Assembly (NCBI RefSeq): GCF_900094795.1
Contig: NZ_FMBC01000033.1
Coordinates: forward strand, 1 to 56,526
Direction: 5' to 3'
Source: Kosakonia oryziphila
Lineage (GTDB): Bacteria > Pseudomonadota > Gammaproteobacteria > Enterobacterales > Enterobacteriaceae
DNA length: 56,526 nucleotides
Shown: positions 47,630 through 56,526 of the stretch, in pieces
Position numbering within the stretch: the first letter of the stretch is position 1
Layout: each line of letters opens with the position of its first letter
Notes under the pieces: model-generated
The model's input: only the letters and a program-made list of their open reading frames with translations
Databases searched by the model: none
What the model was told of the DNA's origin: nothing
Program-made: the position numbers and the translations under genes

Positions 47630-48904
47630 ATGGCAAGCAGTAACTTGATTAAACAATTGCAAGAGCGGGGCCTGGTGGCTCAGGTAACGGATGAGGAAGC
47701 GTTAGCAGAACGACTGGCGCAGGGGCCAATCGCGCTTTATTGCGGCTTCGATCCCACCGCAGACAGCTTGCATTTGGGGCATCTCGTTCCATTGTTATGC
47801 CTGAAACGCTTCCAGCAGGCTGGTCACAAGCCGGTTGCGCTGGTAGGCGGTGCGACAGGGCTGATTGGCGATCCGAGCTTTAAAGCGACCGAGCGCAAAC
47901 TGAATACCGAAGACACTGTGCAGGAGTGGGTGGATAAAATCCGCAAGCAAGTAGCACCGTTCCTTGATTTCAACTGCGGTGACAACTCGGCAATTGCGGC
48001 GAACAACTACGACTGGTTCGGCAACATGAATGTGCTGACTTTCCTGCGCGATATCGGCAAGCACTTCTCTGTTAACCAGATGATTAACAAAGAAGCGGTG
48101 AAACAGCGTTTGAACCGTGATGATGTTGGTATCTCCTTTACCGAGTTCTCCTACAACCTGTTACAAGGTTACGACTTCGCCTGCCTGAACAAGCTGCACG
48201 GCGTGGTGTTGCAGATCGGCGGCTCCGATCAATGGGGCAACATCACTTCCGGTATCGACCTGACCCGTCGTCTGCACCAGAATCAGGTATTTGGCCTGAC
48301 GGTTCCACTGATCACCAAAGCTGACGGTACCAAATTCGGTAAAACCGAAGGCGGCGCGGTCTGGCTGGATCCGAAGAAAACCAGTCCATACAAGTTCTAC
48401 CAGTTCTGGATCAACACCGCCGATGCGGATGTTTATCGCTTCCTGAAATTCTTCACCTTTATGGACATCGAAGAAATTAATGCGCTGGAAGAAGAAGACA
48501 AAAACAGCGGTAAAGCGCCGCGCGCGCAGTATGTGCTGGCTGAGCAGGTCACGCGTCTGGTGCATGGCGAAGAGGGGCTGGTTGCCGCAAAACGCATCAC
48601 CGAAAGCCTGTTTAACGGCACGCTGAGCGATCTGAGCGAAGCGGATTTCGAACAATTGGCACAGGATGGCGTGCCGATGGTTGAGATGGAAAAAGGCGCG
48701 GATCTGATGCAGGCGCTGGTCGACTCCGAACTGCAACCGTCCCGCGGCCAGGCGCGTAAAACCATCGCTTCCAATGCAGTGACCATCAACGGTGAAAAAC
48801 AGTCCGATCCGGAATACACCTTCGTTGATGGCGATCGCCTGTTTGGTCGCTACACGCTGCTGCGTCGCGGTAAGAAAAATTACTGCCTGATCTGCTGGAA
48901 ATAA
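47630..48904 (+). CDS. tyrS: Tyrosyl-tRNA synthetase
   Basis: A 424-residue class I synthetase, same length as E. coli TyrS. The HIGH motif is HLGH (48-51), the KMSKS-like loop is KFGKT, and an S4-like tRNA-binding domain follows (about 355-415, [20 protein letters not shown]). The start ATG 47630 is preceded by GGAG; an upstream in-frame ATG has no family support. A terminator follows. Confidence 0.97.
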   Translation: MASSNLIKQLQERGLVAQVTDEEALAERLAQGPIALYCGFDPTADSLHLGHLVPLLCLKRFQQAGHKPVALVGGATGLIGDPSFKATERKLNTEDTVQEWVDKIRKQVAPFLDFNCGDNSAIAANNYDWFGNMNVLTFLRDIGKHFSVNQMINKEAVKQRLNRDDVGISFTEFSYNLLQGYDFACLNKLHGVVLQIGGSDQWGNITSGIDLTRRLHQNQVFGLTVPLITKADGTKFGKTEGGAVWLDPKKTSPYKFYQFWINTADADVYRFLKFFTFMDIEEINALEEEDKNSGKAPRAQYVLAEQVTRLVHGEEGLVAAKRITESLFNGTLSDLSEADFEQLAQDGVPMVEMEKGADLMQALVDSELQPSRGQARKTIASNAVTINGEKQSDPEYTFVDGDRLFGRYTLLRRGKKNYCLICWK

Positions 48905-48921
48905 TTCACGTCATATCTCGG

Positions 48922-48950
48922 GGGAGTGAGAAATCACTCCCTTCTTTTTC
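48922..48950 (+). terminator. tyrS terminator
   Basis: GGGAGTGA-GAAA-TCACTCCC is a perfect 8-bp stem followed by TTCTTTTTC. Confidence 0.85.
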
Positions 48951-48975
48951 GTCCCGTCATTGCAAGGCTACAAAA

Positions 48976-49836
48976 ATGAAGAACATCCTCGCCATTCAAT
49001 CGCATGTGGTCTTTGGGCATGCGGGGAACAGTGCGGCTGAATTTCCGATGCGCCGTCTTGGGGCCAATGTCTGGCCGCTGAATACGGTGCAGTTTTCTAA
49101 CCACACCCAGTACGGTAAATGGACAGGCAGCGTCATGTCGCCCGCGCATCTGACAGAAATTGTGCAGGGTATCGCCGCTATTGATCAGCTACAGCGCTGC
49201 GATGCGGTACTGAGCGGCTACCTTGGGTCGGCGGAACAGGGTGAACATATTCTCGGCATCGTGCGTCAGGTAAAAGCCGCTAATCCGCAGGCGAAATACT
49301 TTTGCGATCCGGTGATGGGACATCCCGAAAAAGGGTGCATCGTTGCGCCAGGCGTCGCCGAATTTCATCTGCGCAACGCGTTACCGGCCAGCGATATCAT
49401 TGCGCCTAATCTGATTGAGCTGGAGATCCTTTGCGAACATCCAGTGAATAGCGTGCAGGAGGCGGTGGCGGCCGCGCGTGAACTGATTGCTAAAGGGCCG
49501 CAGATTGTGCTGGTGAAGCATCTTGCGCGCGCCGGTCTGAGCGCGGATCGTTTTGAGATGCTGCTGGTAACGCCACATGAAGCCTGGCATATCAGCCGTC
49601 CGTTGGTCGATTTCGGCGCGCGCCAGCCGGTTGGCGTCGGCGATGTCACCAGCGGGCTGTTACTGGTGAAGCTGTTGCAGGGCACGCCGGTGCGTGAGGC
49701 ACTGGAGCATGTAACGGCCGCGGTGTATGAAATTATGCTGACTACTCACGGCATGCAAGAGTACGAGCTGCAAGTGGTGGCAGCGCAGGACAGGATCGCG
49801 AAACCGGAACATCTGTTCAGCGCAACCCTGTTGTAA
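48976..49836 (+). CDS. pdxY: Pyridoxal kinase 2
   Basis: A 286-residue ribokinase-like enzyme (E. coli PdxY 287). It begins [20 protein letters not shown], has the PL-binding [13 protein letters not shown] region and ends its core with the catalytic [11 protein letters not shown] motif (GxGD, Asp base). It phosphorylates pyridoxal in the B6 salvage pathway. It lies 71 bases after tyrS, beyond a terminator. Confidence 0.96.
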   Translation: MKNILAIQSHVVFGHAGNSAAEFPMRRLGANVWPLNTVQFSNHTQYGKWTGSVMSPAHLTEIVQGIAAIDQLQRCDAVLSGYLGSAEQGEHILGIVRQVKAANPQAKYFCDPVMGHPEKGCIVAPGVAEFHLRNALPASDIIAPNLIELEILCEHPVNSVQEAVAAARELIAKGPQIVLVKHLARAGLSADRFEMLLVTPHEAWHISRPLVDFGARQPVGVGDVTSGLLLVKLLQGTPVREALEHVTAAVYEIMLTTHGMQEYELQVVAAQDRIAKPEHLFSATLL

Positions 49837-49841
49837 TAAAA

Positions 49842-49868
49842 AAGGCGGGATCTTCCCGCCTTCCCCTT
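49842..49868 (+). terminator. pdxY terminator
   Basis: AAGGCGGGA-TCT-TCCCGCCTT is a perfect 9-bp stem. The T run is short (CCCCTT), so efficiency is uncertain. Confidence 0.65.
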
Positions 49869-49914
49869 ACGGCATACATGCCGCCCGCAAATGCACTGCG
49901 GGGCTATCAATCAA

Positions 49915-50520
49915 TTACTGAATACCTTCCGCTGCCATCGCCGCCGCAACTGCCGGGCGTGCGGCAACGCGCGACATATAAGCGTCGATATGGCTCAGGC
50001 CTTCCATGTTCAGTTTCACCGCGCGCGCCCAGCGCAGCACCGTAAACAGGTAGCCATCAGCAATGGTGAAGTGCTCGCCGCTGATCCACTCGCTGTTTGC
50101 AAGGGCTTCGTTCACGTATTGCAGCTTTTTTTCCAGCAGAGCGCGAACCGTCGGTTTGTACTCTTCCGGCGTATCCGGGCGGAAAAGCGGCGTGAAACCT
50201 TTATGCAGCTCGGTAGCGACAAAGTTCAGCCACTCCAGCGTCTTGTAGCGTGGCAACGTACCGACCGGTGCCAGAAGCTGGCTGTCCGGCGCGCTGTCGG
50301 CGACATACTGCATGATTGCCACACCTTCCGTCACCAGCGTGGTGTCATCAAGTTGAAGTGCTGGGATCTGGCCTTTCGGGTTTATAGAAAGAAAGTCTTC
50401 GCCATTTTCCAGGCGCTTTTTCATCAGGTCGACACTTACCAGCGTCACGTCTTTACCGGTTTCACGCAGGGCAATATGCGATGCAAGCGAGCAGGCGCCA
50501 GGCTTGTAAAACAGTTTCAT
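49915..50520 (-). CDS. gstA: Glutathione S-transferase GstA
   Basis: A 201-residue beta-class GST, same length as E. coli GstA, starting [20 protein letters not shown] with catalytic Cys10. The N-terminal thioredoxin fold (1-80) includes the cis-Pro region [10 protein letters not shown]. The C-terminal helical domain includes [14 protein letters not shown]. It conjugates glutathione to electrophiles and has peroxidase activity. The start is at the family position rather than the in-frame ATG ten codons upstream. Confidence 0.95.
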   Translation of the reverse strand: MKLFYKPGACSLASHIALRETGKDVTLVSVDLMKKRLENGEDFLSINPKGQIPALQLDDTTLVTEGVAIMQYVADSAPDSQLLAPVGTLPRYKTLEWLNFVATELHKGFTPLFRPDTPEEYKPTVRALLEKKLQYVNEALANSEWISGEHFTIADGYLFTVLRWARAVKLNMEGLSHIDAYMSRVAARPAVAAAMAAEGIQ

Positions 50521-50571
50521 TATGCTTTCCTTATAGTTAATTTCGGGCATTAGGTTATTACGTCGCGGAAT

Positions 50572-50603
50572 AAAAAAAAAGCCGCTAACTTACGCTAGCG
50601 GCT
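50572..50603 (-). terminator. dtpA terminator
   Basis: On the minus strand AGCCGCTA-GCGTAAGT-TAGCGGCT is followed by nine T. It lies 26 bases after the dtpA stop. Confidence 0.9.
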
Positions 50604-50628
50604 AAATATTTCGTGTTCCCCGCAGCGT

Positions 50629-52131
50629 TTACGCTGTTGCGGTTTCCGACGCTTCGCGCACGTTGTCGTCGCTCTGCGTCATGCGGTTCAGCTTCGGTGC
50701 AGCCAGGATCATCAGTACGGCAATTACGGCTGTAGCGATACCAATCTGCAGGAAGACAGTACCGTAGATGTCCAGTGACATCAGCGGGTCGGTCACGTTT
50801 TCCGGGATCGCCATCTGGTTAGCGACATAACCTGCGATGATGTTCGCACCGGCAGTCGTCAGGAACCAACTACCCATGATGAAGCCCATCAGACGTTGCG
50901 GTACCAGCTGCGCAACCATCGCCAGGCCCAGACCGGAAATCATCAGTTCACCAATACTTTGCAGAGCGTAGCTTGCGATCAGCCAGTTTACAGAGACGAT
51001 ACCTGCATCGGAGGCGAATTTTGTGCCCAGCGGCAGAACCAGGAAGGCGCCAGAACACAGCACCATACCGATGGCAAATTTATGCGGCATCGGCAGCGTA
51101 TCGCCCATTTTGTTGTAGATGGCGGCCAGAATCGGGCTACCAATAATGATCCAGAACGGGTTCAACGCCTGATACTGTTCCGGCTCAAACGCGATGCCGA
51201 ACAGGGTGTGTTCAACGTTGCGAATCGCAAAGAAGTTCAGGGAGGTCGGCATCTGGCTGTACAGAACGAAGAAAACGATCGCCTGAAGCATCAGAATGAA
51301 AGCCACGATCATTTTGCGACGCGCAGCGCCTTGCAGGGTGAATGTCTCTTTCGCAAAAATGCAAATAATACCCAACGCAACAACACCCAGAACCATACGG
51401 GCGATCCCCTGGTTGTGCAGCAGCCAGGTTGCGATGGCAATCAGCACTACGACACCGACGATGGTTGCCAGCAGGTAACCCATGCGCACCGGTGCGAAGT
51501 CCGGTTTTGAACCGTAGTTTTTCACCCACCGTTTACAGAAGGTGAAGTTAACGATGGTGATCAGCAGACCGACAACGCTCAGACCAAATGCCGTGCTCCA
51601 GCCGAACTTCGCGGCAAGCCACGGGGTTGCCAGCATAGAAAAGAAGGAGCCAACATTAATGGACATGTAGTACATGGTAAATGCACCATCCAGACGCGGA
51701 TCATCTTTGGCATAGCAGGTGGAGAGCAGGGAAGACGGGTTGGCTTTGAAGAGCCCGTTACCGACGGCGATAGCCGCCATACCAATATAGACAATACCGG
51801 CGTCATGGCCAGACCATGCCACCAGTGCATAGCCGATCGCCAGCACAATCGCGCCCAGCATAATCACACGCTTGGTGCCGAGGACTTTATCGCCCAGCCA
51901 GCCGCCGATAGCGACCAGGCCGTAGACCAGAGCGCTAAAGGAAGAGAACAACGTAATCGAGTCTGCTTCGGACATACCCAGTTGTTTTACCAGGTAAACG
52001 GCCATAATCCCTTGCAGGCCGTAGTAACCAAAACGTTCCCATAACTCGATCGAGAAAATCAGATAAAACGCCTTGGGTTGTTTAAAAGCGTTCAGGCTAA
52101 CGCTTTCGGTTGGTTTGTTTGCAGTTGACAC
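50629..52131 (-). CDS. dtpA: Di-/tripeptide permease DtpA
   Basis: A 500-residue POT/PTR-family proton-coupled transporter, same length as E. coli DtpA (TppB/YdgR), with 14 helices expected. The ExxERFxYYG motif is [15 protein letters not shown] on helix 1, and the PTR2 signatures [17 protein letters not shown] and [16 protein letters not shown] follow. It imports di- and tripeptides. In E. coli it is induced through OmpR; possible sites in the upstream gap could not be assigned. Confidence 0.96.
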   Translation of the reverse strand: MSTANKPTESVSLNAFKQPKAFYLIFSIELWERFGYYGLQGIMAVYLVKQLGMSEADSITLFSSFSALVYGLVAIGGWLGDKVLGTKRVIMLGAIVLAIGYALVAWSGHDAGIVYIGMAAIAVGNGLFKANPSSLLSTCYAKDDPRLDGAFTMYYMSINVGSFFSMLATPWLAAKFGWSTAFGLSVVGLLITIVNFTFCKRWVKNYGSKPDFAPVRMGYLLATIVGVVVLIAIATWLLHNQGIARMVLGVVALGIICIFAKETFTLQGAARRKMIVAFILMLQAIVFFVLYSQMPTSLNFFAIRNVEHTLFGIAFEPEQYQALNPFWIIIGSPILAAIYNKMGDTLPMPHKFAIGMVLCSGAFLVLPLGTKFASDAGIVSVNWLIASYALQSIGELMISGLGLAMVAQLVPQRLMGFIMGSWFLTTAGANIIAGYVANQMAIPENVTDPLMSLDIYGTVFLQIGIATAVIAVLMILAAPKLNRMTQSDDNVREASETATA

Positions 52132-52874
52132 ATATACCTCTTTTTTTACATCCCATATTAACGGGAGTGTTCAGCGCGTGATAACCAGAATTCATCACGC
52201 TTATAGTTATATTGGGAGGGGGAAACGGTGGGTAATGTTCACTATCCTGGGCTTTCAGGCAATACCTTTGACATATTCTGTTACATAGAACTTAAGCATT
52301 ACATTGCTCGGTAGTTGTGTTTGTTATTCAGAGTTAAATTTTACCAATGTAATAAAGATGGATTTTTCCACTGCAATTACGGAGTGGGATTGCATCATTA
52401 GCTATATGTTCTGCTATTTTGCTTGTGACGCAGTGCATTGGGCTGGTTAATTAAACATTAATGGTTATATGTCTTGAAAGTGAGTGATTAAACTTTGCGC
52501 TCAGACCTGAAGTTTTCCGCGCTAAACTTCGTTTTAACAACATATTAGCAATGTAAGTATAATCACACTTTAGTTGTATTTTTTTATTCTAAAAAAATGA
52601 TAAGTCTTAGTGAATACGAATATGCGAACTATTATTTGTTCAATTCATGACTTTCCGAACGTTAATTCGTCTTTATGGGTGATGTGTAGAGATGTGAGTA
52701 ATATCACATCAGTTATCTGCTGCAAATCAGCAAGTTCCGCCAATTTCCATTACTGCCCCATACGATAAAAGGGCAATAACCATGGCTTTGTAAACATAAT
52801 GCCGCGCATTGCTCATGACATCCCACCGCGCTGCTGGCAGACTGCTGCCTGTCCTTTTTTACTGGAGTCAAATA
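52132..52874. other. 743-base AT-rich gap between dtpA and the CopD-like gene
   Basis: No coding sequence is supported. The stretch 52280-52680 is AT-rich with many near-consensus promoter pieces. A near-ideal CRP-type palindrome lies at 52691-52710. The region must contain the dtpA promoter (minus) and that of the CopD-like gene (plus); a possible plus-strand -10 is TACGAT at 52761-52766. Confidence 0.5.
52691..52710. promoter_or_regulatory. CRP-type site
   Basis: GATGTGAGTAATATCACATC has perfect 7-bp arms (GATGTGA/TCACATC) separated by 6 bases, and fits TGTGA-N6-TCACA exactly. Confidence 0.7.
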
Positions 52875-53300
52875 ATGAGTTTTCATCCGTGGCTCAATGC
52901 GTTACATCTTGTCTCCGCCATCGTCTGGATTGGCGGCATGTTAGTAATGGCGGTGGTTGTCGGCTGGAGTGCGCTGCAAAGCGATAAAACCTCAACGGTT
53001 GGGTTGTTGCTGGCGGTACGCCGCTGGAGCCGCAAAGTCGTCACCCCTGCGATGCTGTTGCTGTGGATGGCTGGGGCTATCATGGTTATCGCTCACGGTC
53101 AGTTTCCGCATCTCTGGCTGGTCGTGAAAATCGTGGCCGTGATTGCGCTTTCCGGGTTGCACGGTTTTCTCTCTGCAACGATACGCCGGATGGCGGCGAG
53201 TGAACCAGTGAAAGGATCTGGTGCAGTGCGCAATGCCACCACACTGATTATCGTCGTGGTGGCAGGGATTATTCTGCTGGCGGTATTCCGGCCGTTCTGA
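52875..53300 (+). CDS. CopD/HemJ-like four-helix membrane protein
   Basis: A 141-residue inner-membrane protein with about four hydrophobic helices. The first helix has HLVSAIVWIGGMLVMAVVV and the third WLVVKIVAVIALSGLHGFL; the placement of His and Lys in these helices recalls CopD-domain and HemJ (UPF0093) proteins. Copper handling or a haem/quinone-linked role is possible but unproven. GGAG lies before ATG 52875. In E. coli this gene is absent and dtpA adjoins nth. It ends 6 bases before the convergent nth stop. Confidence 0.7.
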   Translation: MSFHPWLNALHLVSAIVWIGGMLVMAVVVGWSALQSDKTSTVGLLLAVRRWSRKVVTPAMLLLWMAGAIMVIAHGQFPHLWLVVKIVAVIALSGLHGFLSATIRRMAASEPVKGSGAVRNATTLIIVVVAGIILLAVFRPF

Positions 53301-53306
53301 CGGCAG

Positions 53307-53942
53307 TCAGAGTTCGGTTTTGTCGTCGTACTCGCAGAGATCTTCGATAATGCAGGAGCCGCAGCGCGGCTTACGGGCGATGCAGGTGTATCGCCCGTGT
53401 AGGATCAACCAGTGGTGGCAATCGACTTTAAACTCTGCCGGTACCACTTTCAGTAGCTTCTCCTCCACTTCTTCAACGTTCTTACCCGGCGCAAAACGCG
53501 TGCGGTTGGAGACGCGGAAGATGTGTGTATCGACGGCAATAGTTGGCCAGCCAAAGGCGGTGTTAAGCACCACATTGGCGGTTTTACGCCCAACGCCCGG
53601 CAGCGCTTCCAGCGCAGCGCGATCTTCCGGCACTTCGCCACCATGCTTTTCCAGCAAAATACGGCAGGTTTTAATCACGTTTTCCGCTTTGCTGTTAAAT
53701 AGGCCAATGGTTTTGATGTACTGTTTCACGCCCTCAACGCCCAATGCCAGCATCGCTGCTGGTGTATTGGCAACCGGGTAGAGCAGCGCGGTGGCTTTAT
53801 TAACACTGACATCTGTTGCCTGGGCGGAAAGCAGCACAGCGATCAATAGTTCAAATGGCGAACTGAAATTGAGTTCTGTGGTCGGGTGGGGGTTGTTTTC
53901 CCGTAAACGGGTTAATATTTCCAGCCGTTTTGCTTTATTCAT
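53307..53942 (-). CDS. nth: Endonuclease III
   Basis: A 211-residue DNA glycosylase/AP lyase, same length as E. coli Nth. The helix-hairpin-helix is LPGVGRKTANVV with catalytic Lys120; Asp138 lies in AVDTHIFRV. The 4Fe-4S cluster cysteines are in CIARKPRCGSCIIEDLC. It removes oxidised pyrimidines. Its ATG overlaps the rsxE stop by one base (TAATG), making it the last gene of the rsx operon. Confidence 0.97.
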   Translation of the reverse strand: MNKAKRLEILTRLRENNPHPTTELNFSSPFELLIAVLLSAQATDVSVNKATALLYPVANTPAAMLALGVEGVKQYIKTIGLFNSKAENVIKTCRILLEKHGGEVPEDRAALEALPGVGRKTANVVLNTAFGWPTIAVDTHIFRVSNRTRFAPGKNVEEVEEKLLKVVPAEFKVDCHHWLILHGRYTCIARKPRCGSCIIEDLCEYDDKTEL

Positions 53943-54637
53943 TATGCTTTCTCGGGCGACGAGTGTACTGCGTCACTAACAGCGGCAGTGGCTTCCCGGC
54001 GCTTTTTCATTTTTTGATCGATAAGATATTTCACCGCCAGCATCATGCCCAGACCGATAAATGCACCTGGCGGCAGCATCGCCAGCAAAAACGGTGAATC
54101 GGTATGAAACACTCCAATACGCAGTACTTTTGCCCAATTGCCGAGCAGACCATCTGCGCCGTCAAACAGGGTACCGTTGCCAAGGATTTCACGCAGCGAG
54201 CCGAGAACAAACATCGCACAGGTTGCTCCCATGCCGATGGAAAAACCATCCAGCGCCGATAACGCCGGGCCTTTTTTCGCGGCAAAAGCTTCAGCACGTC
54301 CGACCACGATACAGTTGGTGACGATCAGCGGAATAAAGATCCCTAAAGACTGGTACAGCCCAAAAGCGTAAGCGTTGATCAGCATTTGTACCGCACTGAC
54401 CACGGACGCGATAATCATCACGTAAACAGGAATACGGATCTCTGCGGGCGTCCAGCGGCGCAATAGTGAAATAACGAAGTTGGTCAACGTCAGAACCAAC
54501 GTGGTAGCCAGCCCCAAACCCAGCGCGTTAGTTGCCGTGGAGGTTACTGCCAGCAGTGGGCACATCCCGAGCAACTGCACCAATGCGGAGTTGTTCTTCC
54601 ATAGCCCCTGGACGATAACGTCTTTTACTTCGCTCAT
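53942..54637 (-). CDS. rsxE: RsxE, electron transport complex subunit E
   Basis: A 231-residue membrane protein of the RnfE/NqrD family, same length as in E. coli. It has six hydrophobic helices; [20 protein letters not shown] is one conserved part, and [20 protein letters not shown] another. It forms part of the RsxABCDGE complex, which reduces the SoxR [2Fe-2S] cluster and so switches the superoxide response off. Overlaps nth by 1 base and follows rsxG by 3 bases. Confidence 0.96.
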   Translation of the reverse strand: MSEVKDVIVQGLWKNNSALVQLLGMCPLLAVTSTATNALGLGLATTLVLTLTNFVISLLRRWTPAEIRIPVYVMIIASVVSAVQMLINAYAFGLYQSLGIFIPLIVTNCIVVGRAEAFAAKKGPALSALDGFSIGMGATCAMFVLGSLREILGNGTLFDGADGLLGNWAKVLRIGVFHTDSPFLLAMLPPGAFIGLGMMLAVKYLIDQKMKKRREATAAVSDAVHSSPEKA

Positions 54638-54640
54638 CGT

Positions 54641-55261
54641 TTACTCTCCACAACCCGGTAAACGGGAAAGTTGCTCAGGCAGCGTCGTTGCATACAGACC
54701 CGCGCGTTTAACCGCATTGACCACGGCGCGCGGGGTAATGGTGGCTCCTGTGAACTGATCGAAATCGCCGCCATCTTTTTTCACTGCGAAATGCGGGTCG
54801 GTGGCACTTTCAATTTTCTTTCCGGAAAAATGCGTGATCCAGTTGGAAATACGCAGTTCGATTTTATCGCCCAGCCCCGGCGTTTCATGCTGCTCAGTCA
54901 CGCGCACACCCAACACAGTGCCGGAGAAGTCGGCACCGACCAATAACTGAATCGCCCCAGAGTAGCCATCGGGTGCTGTGGCTTCAATCACCGCCGCCAC
55001 CGGCTGCTCATCTTTTTTGGCAATCCACAGATGATGCTGACCTTTACCTAACGCAGGATCGCTCACCAGATAACAGCTCTGTTGCAGCGCATTATTATAG
55101 CTGTCACCGGGGATCACCTGATCAAACAGCGCCTTTTGTTGCTGCGCAGCCTGTTCGGCAATCGTGGTTTTGGTCATTTGATTAATGGCCGCTGTCAGTC
55201 CGGTAGAACCCGCTGCGAACAGCGCCAGCGTCACGCCATGTTTACGCATTGTCTTCAGCAT
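54641..55261 (-). CDS. rsxG: RsxG, electron transport complex subunit G
   Basis: A 206-residue protein with one N-terminal membrane helix ([20 protein letters not shown]) and a periplasmic FMN_bind domain. The covalent FMN attachment site is the S/TGAT-type motif in [15 protein letters not shown], where the second Thr is the flavinylated residue in RnfG/NqrC proteins. Flavinylation would require ApbE, encoded elsewhere. Follows rsxD by 9 bases. Confidence 0.96.
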   Translation of the reverse strand: MLKTMRKHGVTLALFAAGSTGLTAAINQMTKTTIAEQAAQQQKALFDQVIPGDSYNNALQQSCYLVSDPALGKGQHHLWIAKKDEQPVAAVIEATAPDGYSGAIQLLVGADFSGTVLGVRVTEQHETPGLGDKIELRISNWITHFSGKKIESATDPHFAVKKDGGDFDQFTGATITPRAVVNAVKRAGLYATTLPEQLSRLPGCGE

Positions 55262-55270
55262 GGCGACTCC

Positions 55271-56323
55271 TCAACGATGCCCGTACACGCGTGGACGCGT
55301 GTAGTAGTCAATCAACGGTACGGTGATGTTAGCCAGCAGCACGGCAAAAGCGACGCCATCAGGATAGCCGCCAAAACTGCGGATCAGCCACACCAGCAAA
55401 CCTGCCAGCGCGCCAAAAATAAGCCGCCCTTTGTTAGTGGTGGAGGCGGTTACCGGATCGGTCAGAATAAAGAACGCCCCCAGCATAGTTGCGCCGGAGA
55501 GCAAATGCAGATGCGGTGCAGCCAGCGATTGCGGGGAAAGGATCCAGCCAAGCGTGGCACACACCGCCAGCGAGAGCAGGAAGCTCAGCGGAATATGCCA
55601 GCGAATGGCCTTTTGCCATAGCAGGAATAGCCCACCGGCCAGATAGCCGAGGTTAACCCACTGCCAGCCTGCGCCCGCCAGCACACCGCTGTAGATCGGG
55701 TATTGCAGGATCTGCTCGACGCTGTGACCCGCATGCAGTGACGTTTTAAAGGTATCCAGTGGCGTAGCCTGGCTGACACCATCAATGCCAATGCGCAGGG
55801 TTTCCATGGTGGCACCCGTTGCGGTATGCCCGCTGAAGATCATCTGTCCCGCATCCATAAAGCCCGGTACGGTATGGGCAATTTCGTATGGCGGTAGCCA
55901 ACTGGTCATTTGCACCGGGAAGGAGATCAGTAGTACCACATAACCGATCATCGCTGGATTAAATGGATTGTGACCAAGCCCACCATATAACTGTTTGGCG
56001 ATAATGACGGCGAACACCGTACCCAGTACCACCATCCACCATGGCGCGAAAGGGGGAATACTGATCGCCAGCAGCAAACCGGTTAGCAGCGCAGAGTTAT
56101 CCGCCAGAATCGCGGCCACGTTTTGTTTACGCAGCGACAATACCAGCGCTTCCGCAGTAAGGGCACTGACAATCGCGAGAATAATCTGTATCAGAGTTCC
56201 CCAACCGAAAAACCACAGTTGAGCGGCAATGCCTGGCATGGTGGCAAGTGTCACCAGCAGCATAATGCGTGAAGTCTGACGCTGGTTATGGGTATAAGGA
56301 GAACTTGCGATTCGGAAAACCAT
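55271..56323 (-). CDS. rsxD: RsxD, electron transport complex subunit D
   Basis: A 350-residue membrane protein of the RnfD/NqrB family (E. coli 352). Helical throughout, with [19 protein letters not shown] and [17 protein letters not shown] as signatures. The periplasmic TGATMET segment is the expected covalent FMN site. The ATG directly abuts the rsxC stop (TAAATG), so translation is coupled. Confidence 0.96.
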   Translation of the reverse strand: MVFRIASSPYTHNQRQTSRIMLLVTLATMPGIAAQLWFFGWGTLIQIILAIVSALTAEALVLSLRKQNVAAILADNSALLTGLLLAISIPPFAPWWMVVLGTVFAVIIAKQLYGGLGHNPFNPAMIGYVVLLISFPVQMTSWLPPYEIAHTVPGFMDAGQMIFSGHTATGATMETLRIGIDGVSQATPLDTFKTSLHAGHSVEQILQYPIYSGVLAGAGWQWVNLGYLAGGLFLLWQKAIRWHIPLSFLLSLAVCATLGWILSPQSLAAPHLHLLSGATMLGAFFILTDPVTASTTNKGRLIFGALAGLLVWLIRSFGGYPDGVAFAVLLANITVPLIDYYTRPRVYGHR

Positions 56324-56526
56324 TTAATCCTCGTTAACAGCTTGCTGCGTGGCTTTTTTAGCCTGAACACGGGCGATGGCGGCAGCGACCGCCGCTTTGC
56401 GTGGATCATCATTAGCGGCCTGCGGAACCGGTGATGTTTCCTTTACCGCTGCCTGCATCTGTTCTGCTTTGCGCGCTTTTGCGCGGGCAACTGCCGCCTC
56501 GACGGCAGCTTTGCGCGGATCGACGG
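56324..56526 (-). CDS. rsxC: RsxC, C-terminal end (partial)
   Basis: The last 67 codons of RsxC; the rest, with its 4Fe-4S and NADH/FMN domains, lies outside the window. What is visible is the Ala/Lys-rich repeat tail, with two copies of DPRKAAVxAAxARxxAKKA-like sequence ([19 protein letters not shown] and [19 protein letters not shown]). Such tails vary in copy number between enterobacterial strains. Confidence 0.93.
   Translation of the reverse strand, partial: VDPRKAAVEAAVARAKARKAEQMQAAVKETSPVPQAANDDPRKAAVAAAIARVQAKKATQQAVNED

Overview
The window is enterobacterial chromosome. Gene content, gene order and many protein lengths match the Escherichia coli segment running from rprA-ydiK-ydiJ through suf, lpp, pykF, mdtK, cfa, purR, sodB, nemRA, slyA, tyrS and dtpA to nth-rsx. 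It is not E. coli itself. The E. coli ydhZ-ydhT block is missing, an lpxP-like acyltransferase sits between menI and suf, and several accessory genes are present (a GPH/GH3 glycoside operon, an amino-acid-type ABC transporter, an inositol-phosphatase-family enzyme, a zinc alcohol dehydrogenase, a CopD-like membrane protein). An Enterobacter/Kosakonia-like member of the Enterobacteriaceae is the best guess; the genus cannot be fixed from this sequence alone.

Layout. 1-352: one end of an IS256-family element with its transposase running off the window. 621-4423: glycoside transporter plus GH3 glycosidase operon. 4488-4593: the sRNA RprA with an RcsB box. 4785-9566: ydiK, then ydiJ-menI, with a PurR operator in the divergent gap. 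9776-13331: lpxP-like gene, a small exported protein, a degenerate EAL protein, and a 1.5-kb AT-rich gap holding a hydrolase remnant and two possible tiny ORFs. 13332-18839: sufABCDSE behind a Fur box. 18935-20254: ldtE and lpp, both cell-wall linked. 20563-21975: pykF with a Cra site. 22483-26993: accessory island (phosphatase, ABC transporter, alcohol dehydrogenase). 27077-27240: two tRNA-Val(GAC). 27392-34443: mdtK, ribE, cfa, punC, punR, purR. 34743-41838: cydH (29 aa), ydhP, sodB, mepH, grxD, rnt, gloA, nemA, nemR, ydhL. 41888-46773: ydhF, sodC, a deletion scar of ydhIJK, slyA, slyB, anmK, mliC. 46831-50520: pdxH, tyrS, pdxY, gstA. 50629-56526: dtpA, CopD-like gene, nth, rsxE-G-D and the end of rsxC.

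Themes. Several genes deal with iron, redox stress and Fe-S clusters: suf, the Fe-S protein YdiJ, sodB, grxD, sodC, nth, and rsx (the reducer of SoxR). Electrophile defence is grouped in nemR-nemA-gloA. Purine control is grouped in purR, punR/punC and the PurR site at ydiK/ydiJ. Envelope maintenance is represented by rprA, lpxP, ldtE, lpp, mepH, slyB, anmK and mliC. Vitamin B6 genes pdxH and pdxY flank tyrS.

I found no convincing new multi-gene system. The most useful leads are a perfect SlyA operator just upstream of the inferred cfa P1 promoter, a degenerate EAL-domain protein, the relocated lpxP-like gene, the ydhI-ydhK deletion scar, an ArgR-like box at the accessory ABC transporter, and a near-ideal CRP site in the dtpA/CopD-like gap. 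Identifications rest on reading the sequences and remembering family members; no database search was run.
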